Shown here: piece by piece, positions 56,856 through 62,805 of the stretch
Position numbering within the stretch: position 1 is the first letter of the stretch
Layout: the number at the start of each line of letters is the position of its first letter
DNA from: Desulfamplus sp.
GTDB lineage: Bacteria > Desulfobacterota > Desulfobacteria > Desulfobacterales > Desulfobacteraceae
Length of the DNA stretch: 64,000 nucleotides
Reading direction: 5' to 3'
NCBI GenBank assembly: GCA_015232465.1
Contig: JADFZO010000002.1
Location: 1-64,000 of the forward strand
Program-made: the position numbers and the translations under genes
Notes under the pieces: generated by a model
The model's database searches: none
What the model was told of the DNA's origin: nothing
Seen by the model: the letters and a program-made list of their open reading frames with translations, nothing else

Positions 56856-57113
56856 TTACAAGCTTATTATTTTGTCATATTCTGCATGGCTTCCAATCCA
56901 AAACCATAAAAATCCAATGTCAATTGGTGCTGCAACAGAACGATAATGCAAACCAACACGAACAGACCAGACTTTTCCAACTTTTTTAAACTGCAAAGAA
57001 GGATGTGAAGGATTATCCTTAAGCAGTTTAAAATTTTTATCAGCAAGTATTTGAATTTCTAATGAAAGAGATTCATAACAAGCCCAAAAACTGGAAGATG
57101 TTTTATGAATCAA
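56856..57113 (-). CDS. RelE/ParE-superfamily toxin-like protein
   Basis: An 85-aa basic protein with the RelE/ParE fold pattern: an N-terminal helix pair (SSSFWACYESLSLEIQILAD, then FKLLKDNPSHPSLQFKK), then strands VWSVRVGLHYRSVA and FLWFWIGSHAEYDKII with His and Tyr near the end. Such toxins cleave mRNA at the ribosome or poison gyrase. The ATG overlaps the antitoxin stop by 4 bp. It sits inside the magnetosome operon, flanked by coil genes, which is unusual for a plasmid-type module. Confidence 0.8.
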   Translation of the reverse strand: MIHKTSSSFWACYESLSLEIQILADKNFKLLKDNPSHPSLQFKKVGKVWSVRVGLHYRSVAAPIDIGFLWFWIGSHAEYDKIISL

Positions 57114-57310
57114 AGCTCTCTTGTCTTTCCTGATTTATATTCAGCAATTGCAGCATTTATGAGAAAATCAAGCTTACCTGAATTAGAATCAGCTTCAAGT
57201 TGCCTATCCCAACGATCCTGATCAAACTCTATAAACCACTCACGAAATTTTAAAAAAGAGTCATCATCTAACTCTTTAACGCTTCTTTCCAATAGCTCAA
57301 CTTGAGTCAT
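57110..57310 (-). CDS. Antitoxin partner of the RelE-like toxin
   Basis: A 66-aa acidic helical protein (VELLERSVKELDDDSFLKFR, then EWFIEFDQDRWDRQLEADSN, then GKLDFLINAAIAEYKSGKTR). This is the antitoxin type usually found ahead of RelE-family cytotoxic repressors in many Gram-negative bacteria. It is encoded first and overlaps the toxin gene by 4 bp, as is normal for type II pairs. No DNA-binding domain is obvious, so autoregulation is unclear. Confidence 0.78.
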   Translation of the reverse strand: MTQVELLERSVKELDDDSFLKFREWFIEFDQDRWDRQLEADSNSGKLDFLINAAIAEYKSGKTREL

Positions 57311-57366
57311 ATAAATTATCCTTCCTTAATCCTACACAAATACAAATTTTTCTTGAATATTATCTT

Positions 57367-58818
57367 TTAAAGAGTATTGTTCCACTGCTCCATGAGCCGT
57401 TCATATTTTTGCTCAATTTTTGCCTTCTCTTTAGCTGCTGATTCAGCAATTGCAACCGCATCATCTAACTGATTTTCAAGTGATTTCACCCTCTGTTTTA
57501 AAGATTGAATCTCCTCTTTTACGCTGTTTTCAGTCTCTTGAAGTTTGGCAAGTGCCCTTTTCTTCTCGACCCCTTCTTTTTCAGCTACGCTTAAAGCCTG
57601 ATCCCTCTCTTTTTCAGCCTGAGCTAATGATGTAAGTGCATCATCTTTTTGAGCTTCAACCCTCTTTATAGTGCTTAGAGACTTGTCTCTCTCCATTTTG
57701 AGTGATTCATTTAAAACTTGAAGCTCATCTTTTTCTGATTCTGCCTTTTTGAGAGCTTTTAGAGCCTTCTCTTTCTCCTCTTCTGCCTTTTCTGCAACTT
57801 TTAAAGCATCATCTTTTTCTGATTCTGCCTTTTTGGCAGCTTTTATAGCTTTTTCTTTTTCCTCTTCAGCTTTTTCTGCAACCTTTAAAGCATCATCTTT
57901 TTCTGCCACAGCTTTTTTTGTAGCCTCAAGAGCTTTTTGCTTATCTTCTTCTGATTTTGCTGCTTTTTCTAAAGCTAACTCTTTCTCATCATCAGCCTTT
58001 TGAGCTTTTTTTGTAGCCTCAAGAGCTTTTTCTTTTTCATCTTCTGCTCTTTTTATAGCCTCTGCTTTATCAGATTCAGCCTTTTGAGCTTTTTTAATGG
58101 CATCTTCCATATCAGATTTAGCAGATGCAGACTTTTTGATAGCTTCATCACGTTCACTATTGGCTTTTCTTGCAGATTCAAGAGCTTTTTCTTTTTCTGC
58201 CTCTGCCTCTAAAGCCTTTTTTAAAGCTGTCTCTTTATCAGATTCAGCCTTTTGAGCCTTTTTTAAAGCATCCTCTTTTGCAAGTTCAGCCTCTTTTGCA
58301 TTAGATATTGCCCTATTTTTTTCAGATTCAGATTTTTCAGCATGATCCAAAGCTGCCGATGTCTCTTGATGAGATTTTTGAAGCTCTTTTTCTAATCTTT
58401 GAATCTCTTGAGTCTGTTCAGCCGCTTTGCTCTGACTCTTTACCATCTCTTCGTTTAGCAGCGTTATAATAGCATCATGTTGTTGCTTTGACTCTCTAAT
58501 CAGGCGATCATGATCTGGTAGCTTTGCTGTTAAATCAACTTTAAGATTTCTCACCATCTGGTGGAGCCGTGCCACCATGTTTGATTTTTCCCTAAAAACA
58601 ACCTCTTTAGGAGTTCTTATTTCAGTAACAGGCGATACAGATGGGAGCAGATAATCAGTCAAAATAACATCATAGTCGTATTGAGATGCTTTTCTCATTG
58701 CATCTTCTGAATTTGCCGCTAAAGTTACAGTGTAATGATGGGAAAATAGTTGATAAACATCATCTTTATTTTTAGTGTTATCGGCTAAAATCATCATTGT
58801 TTTTTTATCTTCAGACAT
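57367..58818 (-). CDS. Truncated receiver domain fused to a long 14-residue-repeat coiled coil
   Basis: A 483-aa protein. Residues 8-62 match the first half of a receiver domain (MMILADNTKNKDDVYQLFSH, then DVILTDYLLP with Asp55 at the acceptor site), but the acidic pocket is reduced and the C-terminal half with the conserved Lys is missing. From about residue 155 to 366 the sequence is an Ala/Lys/Glu-rich coiled coil made of near-perfect 14-residue units, such as KKAQKAESDKETAL and KVAEKAEEEKEKAI. A normal coil follows to the end. It is most likely a filament or rod-like scaffold; phosphorylation control is doubtful. Confidence 0.75.
   Translation of the reverse strand: MSEDKKTMMILADNTKNKDDVYQLFSHHYTVTLAANSEDAMRKASQYDYDVILTDYLLPSVSPVTEIRTPKEVVFREKSNMVARLHQMVRNLKVDLTAKLPDHDRLIRESKQQHDAIITLLNEEMVKSQSKAAEQTQEIQRLEKELQKSHQETSAALDHAEKSESEKNRAISNAKEAELAKEDALKKAQKAESDKETALKKALEAEAEKEKALESARKANSERDEAIKKSASAKSDMEDAIKKAQKAESDKAEAIKRAEDEKEKALEATKKAQKADDEKELALEKAAKSEEDKQKALEATKKAVAEKDDALKVAEKAEEEKEKAIKAAKKAESEKDDALKVAEKAEEEKEKALKALKKAESEKDELQVLNESLKMERDKSLSTIKRVEAQKDDALTSLAQAEKERDQALSVAEKEGVEKKRALAKLQETENSVKEEIQSLKQRVKSLENQLDDAVAIAESAAKEKAKIEQKYERLMEQWNNTL
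57721..58350 (-). repeat. Tandem 42-bp coding repeats (14-residue coiled-coil units)
   Basis: Inside the preceding gene the codons for 14-residue units repeat about 14 times. Two units (KVAEKAEEEKEKAI/L) recur within a near-identical 84-bp pair. This is expected to be prone to length change by recombination or slippage. Confidence 0.8.
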
Positions 58819-58845
58819 ATTCCCACCTCAAGTTTATAGTTTTTT

Positions 58846-59283
58846 TTAAATACACTGCTCTTTCATAGCCCTTTTAGGATAGAGCCTCTCTTCTCGCTCA
58901 TAGATACTTGCATTGATATTTTTCTCTATCTTTGCAAGGTCTGAAAATAGATTTAAAAGCACCTCATCATCAAAAATTTCAAGTAGAGGAGATTGCTCTT
59001 TAATCTTTGAGACCCTTTCACCAATCTTTCTGTGAAGTTTTCGTTTTCTCTTTTTTAGCTCATGGATATTGTAGGTAAGAGAGATGCCCTTAGTAGAAGA
59101 GGAGGCAGAACTCCATAATCTATCAAAAGCATCAACTACAATATCACCAAGATGGGTCATCTTGTATCTTATACCTTTTTTATCCTGCTCTTTTACTATC
59201 CTCTCTCTTTGCTCCTCTATTATCTGCTCATAACTTTGACCATCTTCAATGTTTTGGCTATATTCCCACTCTTCTTGTTGCAT
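58846..59283 (-). CDS. Small charged helical protein next to mamK
   Basis: A 145-aa soluble protein of unknown family. An acidic N-terminus (QQEEWEYSQNIEDGQSYEQI) is followed by an amphipathic stretch DIVVDAFDRLWSSASSST and then a basic helix HELKKRKRKLHRKIGERVSK. The pattern of an amphipathic region leading into a charged helix with an IG motif is also seen near the N-terminus of the HEAT protein (VWSAVKK, then KLEKKIAEYEKEIKALYFEI). It begins 13 bp after mamK in transcription order, suggesting cooperation with the filament. Confidence 0.6.
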   Translation of the reverse strand: MQQEEWEYSQNIEDGQSYEQIIEEQRERIVKEQDKKGIRYKMTHLGDIVVDAFDRLWSSASSSTKGISLTYNIHELKKRKRKLHRKIGERVSKIKEQSPLLEIFDDEVLLNLFSDLAKIEKNINASIYEREERLYPKRAMKEQCI

Positions 59284-59296
59284 CTATATCATCTCC

Positions 59297-60352
59297 TTAT
59301 CGTTTTTTAAGTTGATCCCAATACTCTTGAGGCATATCTTTACAAAGCATTAATGCTCCGCTTGCACCTGCATAAAGAGGCTCTTCAACCTTAGTTACCT
59401 TGCCATAACCTAATGTTTTTTTCATATACCTTTCTATCTCCCTTTGCAGACCAACAATCTGACTTCCACCACCTGCAAGGATAACATTCTGCTTAAGTCC
59501 ATCTTGAAACTCAGGGTCAAATGTTGCTACAAGTTTCCTAATGCCATCAACAATTTCAGGCACAATTGAACGACATGCAGCTTTTATCTCATCAGTAACA
59601 TCGCACTGAGTCGGCTTTCCATTAATTGGAAGCTCAATAAATATGCTTTCAGTTTGAGATGAGAGTATAGAATTCTCCTCTTTAAACCGTTTAACCATGT
59701 TAATCGTCAAAGTTGCATCACTATATTTTTTCTTTATAAGCTCAAGAAATACTCTATCTATATGATCTCCAGCTTTAAATGTTGTTAGCTGATCCTCTTG
59801 TGTTGGGATTGTGCCGTGCATTCTGCATAAATCAGTCGTGCCAGCACCTATATCAATTATCATTGCATTTGAGTAAAGATTAAGTCCATAAGCAACAGTA
59901 AATGGCTCAGAGGCAATAAGAACATCATCAAGAATATTATCAGCAATATCAAGAAGGTCTTTTTTATTGTTCTGAGTTGCAAGTGCAGGAGCACCAATAA
60001 CACCCCTTAAAATAGTCCCCTCTGGTTCGTCCTTTGCAACCTGAAATACAAGCTGTCTTAAAAGCTCTCTTGCAACACTTTTTGCTTTATTGTATTCATC
60101 AAGATTGGTTTCAGGAGAGTCAGAGTGCAGAAGAACTCCTCTATCAAAAGGGCGATATAAATTTAAAGCAAGCCTGTTTTTTAAAGCATCTTCACCAAAT
60201 ATGATCTCTTTTCCTAACATCTTTTTAGAAACAGCATCTTTAGGATAGCCCACATAGCTTGACATATAAGCTCTTATTCCATTATCACAGGCAATAACGC
60301 TTCTTGATGTTCCAAGATCAATCCCAATATTTAATACTCTGTTCTCTCCCAT
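59297..60352 (-). CDS. mamK: MamK, magnetosome actin-like filament protein
   Basis: A 351-aa bacterial actin. The family fingerprint NIGIDLGTSRSVIACDNG near residue 8, then MSSYVGYPKDAVSKKMLGKE, matches MamK of magnetotactic bacteria more closely than MreB or ParM. Phosphate-2 is IIDIGAGTTDLCRM near 162, and the adenosine motif is VILAGGGSQIVGLQ near 305. MamK forms dynamic cytoplasmic filaments that align magnetosomes. I use the ATG at 60352; a GTG at 60367 would add MYIKN and is less likely. It lies at the centre of the minus-strand cluster. Confidence 0.9.
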   Translation of the reverse strand: MGENRVLNIGIDLGTSRSVIACDNGIRAYMSSYVGYPKDAVSKKMLGKEIIFGEDALKNRLALNLYRPFDRGVLLHSDSPETNLDEYNKAKSVARELLRQLVFQVAKDEPEGTILRGVIGAPALATQNNKKDLLDIADNILDDVLIASEPFTVAYGLNLYSNAMIIDIGAGTTDLCRMHGTIPTQEDQLTTFKAGDHIDRVFLELIKKKYSDATLTINMVKRFKEENSILSSQTESIFIELPINGKPTQCDVTDEIKAACRSIVPEIVDGIRKLVATFDPEFQDGLKQNVILAGGGSQIVGLQREIERYMKKTLGYGKVTKVEEPLYAGASGALMLCKDMPQEYWDQLKKR

Positions 60353-60397
60353 ATTTTTTATATACACTCCAAAAGTTACCCCAAACTTAAATTTTTT

Positions 60398-60904
60398 TTA
60401 TGACTCTCGTAATGCCCTATTTTCGTCCACAATGGCTTGAAGCAAAGCACTCTTTTGGCTGGTCAACACATTTTGCTGCTTAAAAATCTCTTTTTGCCCA
60501 CCACTATTTATGGGTGAGGAGGCGAGCCTTACACCATTTTTTTCAAGCTCTAAAAGCTGCTTTTCAATTTGTGCAATCTTATCTTCTAAGAGACTTATTT
60601 TGTGGTTATTAAGAGCAGTGTTGGTTACAATGCTATCTTCAAGAACCATCTCTCTTAAGAGTTTAGCATGTTCTTTAACGTGCCTGTTTATAGCTTTAAG
60701 CTGTTTTTCCTGAAGCGATTTTGCCCGCCTATCTTTAAAATAGACAAACGGCTTTGCAGCAACATTGGCTACTGGTGTGGCTATTTTTTTAAATCCGCAC
60801 GAAATAGCACACCCGCTCCTCTTTAGATAACTTATTGAGACTCTACCTGCATATTCAAATGTTGCTGCACTATACTTTCCAGCAGTTACCATTATAGCCA
60901 TCAA
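60398..60904 (-). CDS. Small coiled-coil protein upstream of mamK
   Basis: A 168-aa protein of unknown family. The N-terminal third is moderately hydrophobic and basic (SYLKRSGCAISCGFKKIATP, then VANVAAKPFVYFKDRR), possibly membrane-touching. The rest is coiled coil (KLLREMVLEDSIVTNTALNN, ISLLEDKIAQIEKQLLELEK). It is the first gene of the minus-strand run containing mamK and lies 45 bp ahead of it, so it may be a filament partner. The gene starts next to a 276-bp AT-rich divergent region. Confidence 0.6.
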   Translation of the reverse strand: MMAIMVTAGKYSAATFEYAGRVSISYLKRSGCAISCGFKKIATPVANVAAKPFVYFKDRRAKSLQEKQLKAINRHVKEHAKLLREMVLEDSIVTNTALNNHKISLLEDKIAQIEKQLLELEKNGVRLASSPINSGGQKEIFKQQNVLTSQKSALLQAIVDENRALRES

Positions 60905-61180
60905 CTCACCTCGTTCAAAAATCCAATTCAGATTTTAAAAACTCGTTCAAGAGATAATTTAAAAATATATTTTATTAATAACACTATATTGAAAATATTT
61001 TTTTTTCAATAACGAAATATCTGGTTATTAATATAAGTTATGGCTCAATTGCCCATATTTTCATTAAAGTAAAAATTGCCTTGATCATATTTTGGCTTCT
61101 GCTATAACCTCTTCAATCAACTATTGCTTGAGGGTATTTTGTTAAAATAGTAATATTTATTGGATTTAATTTAATGGATT
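60905..61180. other. Divergent promoter region between the mamK run and the ferredoxin gene
   Basis: 276 bp, strongly AT-rich. A nested symmetric structure lies at 60973-61033: outer arms TATTAATAAC and GTTATTAATA, inner perfect stem ATTGAAAA (60988-60995) with TTTTCAAT (61003-61010). It could be an operator or a terminator-like hairpin. No reading frame of gene quality is seen. Confidence 0.5.
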
Positions 61181-61585
61181 ATGGGTTACAAAATAAATAA
61201 TAATTGCATTGGCTGCGGCAGTTGTGCCAAAAAATGCCCTGAAAACGCTATTGAAGGTAAAATAAAAGCTCGCTTTGAAATTGATGAGTTTATGTGTGTT
61301 GAGTGCGGCAATTGCTTTAATACCTGTAAAATGGGAGCAATTACCGATCCGCTTGGCAACACATCTCCTAAAAAGGGCAAAAAACAGAATGAATCAAAAT
61401 CGCACATTGACCCTGAACTCTGTGCTGGCTGCAAGAACTGCTATTTAAACTGCCCTATGGACGCCATAACCATAGTAAAAAAGGGGTTCTTAGGAGGCAC
61501 ATACTGCCGTATTAATCCAGATTTATGCTCAGGTTGTGGCACATGTATTAAAAACTGCATAACTGGCGCTGCAATTATTGAGTAA
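61181..61585 (+). CDS. Ferredoxin-like protein with four [4Fe-4S] motifs
   Basis: A 134-aa protein made of two double-cluster ferredoxin units. The motifs are CIGCGSCAKKCP near residue 9, CVECGNCFNTCK near 39, CAGCKNCYLNCP near 81 and CSGCGTCIKNCI near 116, joined by a Lys/Gly linker. It can carry several electrons at low potential. It is the only plus-strand gene inside the magnetosome region. Ferredoxins are known in mad clusters, where iron redox control is needed, but the partner is not evident here. No strong ribosome-binding site precedes the ATG at 61181. Confidence 0.85.
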   Translation: MGYKINNNCIGCGSCAKKCPENAIEGKIKARFEIDEFMCVECGNCFNTCKMGAITDPLGNTSPKKGKKQNESKSHIDPELCAGCKNCYLNCPMDAITIVKKGFLGGTYCRINPDLCSGCGTCIKNCITGAAIIE

Positions 61586-61631
61586 TTCTGTTATTGCAAG
61601 AGACTAAAATTCTCATAGCCTCTCTTATTTA

Positions 61632-61895
61632 TTAATCGCTCTCACTCATAAAGACTCTGTAATGGTAACCACAAGATGGGCAATAGCTGACTGTCTGCTT
61701 AGATGTGTATTGATAGACACCAAGCAGCATTAATGGAACACCAAGAATGGGTCCACCAATAAATAGGGTGCATGTTGCCCCTAAAGCCACGAATGTTGCG
61801 GGCCACTTTGCTGAGTGCCTTTTGACTGTAATTAGATCCATTTTATCGCCGCACTGGCGGCACTCTATAAATTTTTTTGTTTTTGTAACTGTCAT
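61632..61895 (-). CDS. Small zinc-ribbon membrane protein
   Basis: An 87-aa protein. Two CxxC knuckles, FIECRQCGDKMDL near residue 12 and SYCPSCGYHYRVF near 70, would together bind one zinc or iron ion, enclosing a hydrophobic hairpin (WPATFVALGATCTLFIGG, PILGVPLMLLGVYQY). It is thus a metal ribbon presented at a membrane. It has no CXXCH haem site, so it is not a magnetochrome. It is on the minus strand, following the glycine-rich gene by 70 bp. Confidence 0.6.
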   Translation of the reverse strand: MTVTKTKKFIECRQCGDKMDLITVKRHSAKWPATFVALGATCTLFIGGPILGVPLMLLGVYQYTSKQTVSYCPSCGYHYRVFMSESD

Positions 61896-61965
61896 CTATA
61901 AAACCTCTCTATTAATTAATAGAACTCTGCTCTATATCTCTTTTCTACATCTTAATTTTACTTGT

Positions 61966-62328
61966 TTATAGAGCCTCTTTCTCCTTTTTTTTCTTAACAC
62001 TATGAAGCCCCCAGCTTAAACCAGCAGCACCACCAACAACTCCAGCAATCTTAGTGATAGCCCCAGTTATCACAACCTCTGCCGCGCTTGCCGCAACAGC
62101 TATAGCAGCCACGCCCCCTAAAAGCCCAATACCGCCACCAATCAGCACTTTACTGCCAACCTGCATAACATCAGTAAAGCCAACTCTCTTATCCTCCCAG
62201 ATGCTATTGCTATCATCATACTCATAATCATCATAGGAAAAACCCTTAGGTCTCATGCTCTTGAAATACTCTTTTTTTGAGTAAATCTCTTTTTTACGAT
62301 CTTCATAGCTCTTAAAATTATCAGCCAT
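61966..62328 (-). CDS. Small glycine-rich membrane protein of the magnetosome cluster
   Basis: A 120-aa protein. The acidic N-terminus is Tyr/Asp-rich (PKGFSYDDYEYDDSNSIWED) and is followed by a Gly/Ala/Val-rich hydrophobic region (GSKVLIGGGIGLLGGVAAIA, then VAGVVGGAAGLSW), ending in KKKKEKEAL. Glycine-zipper membrane segments are typical of several magnetosome membrane proteins (for example Mms6/MamD class), though no homology is claimed. The Asp/Tyr cluster could bind iron. The ATG overlaps the end of the upstream gene by 8 bp. Confidence 0.6.
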   Translation of the reverse strand: MADNFKSYEDRKKEIYSKKEYFKSMRPKGFSYDDYEYDDSNSIWEDKRVGFTDVMQVGSKVLIGGGIGLLGGVAAIAVAASAAEVVITGAITKIAGVVGGAAGLSWGLHSVKKKKEKEAL

Positions 62329-62779
62329 TTACGTTACCTCCAGTTAATGTCAAAGGGAAGTAAAAGTGTCTTCTCTTTTTGTTATTGTTTTTATGCTGTT
62401 TACGTGCCTTTGAGGTCGGTTTGCCAAGCTCTTCTTCTTCGCAATGTTTTGTTTTGCGGGCAATATTTATTCCAGCCCCAGCAACAGTGCCACCAGCCCC
62501 AGCACTGACCTTAGCTACAGCAACATGACCAAACAGAGCTTTAAGAGCAACAGATGGAATTAAAGCCACGCTTCCGCACGCAGCTACCAATCCGATACCA
62601 GCACCTACTGCTGCTGTTTTTCCATATTTTGCTATTGGAGAGGCAGGGCAGCTATCAGAAGAGTCAAGGTTTTTTGCATTGGCATGAAATGTCTTTGCCA
62701 TGTTTCTAATGTGTAGTTTACATAGCTCAGGGCTGTACCCTTTCATAGCACAAGAGTCGCATTTAGATTTTACGTTCAT
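62321..62779 (-). CDS. Cys-motif, glycine-rich membrane protein of the magnetosome cluster
   Basis: A 152-aa protein. An N-terminal Cys/His cluster (CDSCAMKGYSPELCKLH, residues 7-23) with C-x2-C-x9-C-x2-H spacing could bind a metal ion. A Gly/Ala/Val-rich hydrophobic segment follows (AAVGAGIGLVAACGSVALIP, KVSAGAGGTVAGAG), and the C-terminus is basic and Asn/Lys-rich. It overlaps the following glycine-rich gene by 8 bp. Function unknown; its form suggests a magnetosome-membrane protein. Confidence 0.6.
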   Translation of the reverse strand: MNVKSKCDSCAMKGYSPELCKLHIRNMAKTFHANAKNLDSSDSCPASPIAKYGKTAAVGAGIGLVAACGSVALIPSVALKALFGHVAVAKVSAGAGGTVAGAGINIARKTKHCEEEELGKPTSKARKQHKNNNKKRRHFYFPLTLTGGNVNG

Positions 62780-62805
62780 AATAGTAGCTCCAACTTTATA
62801 GTAAT

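Noticed and set aside
57721..58350. Regular 42-bp repeats resembling a CRISPR array or minisatellite.
   Set aside because: Repeats are contiguous without unique spacers, are in phase with a long reading frame and encode a heptad coiled coil.
61632..61895. Magnetochrome (c-type haem) protein because of two CxxC motifs.
   Set aside because: Neither CxxC is followed by His, so no covalent haem site; a zinc ribbon fits better.
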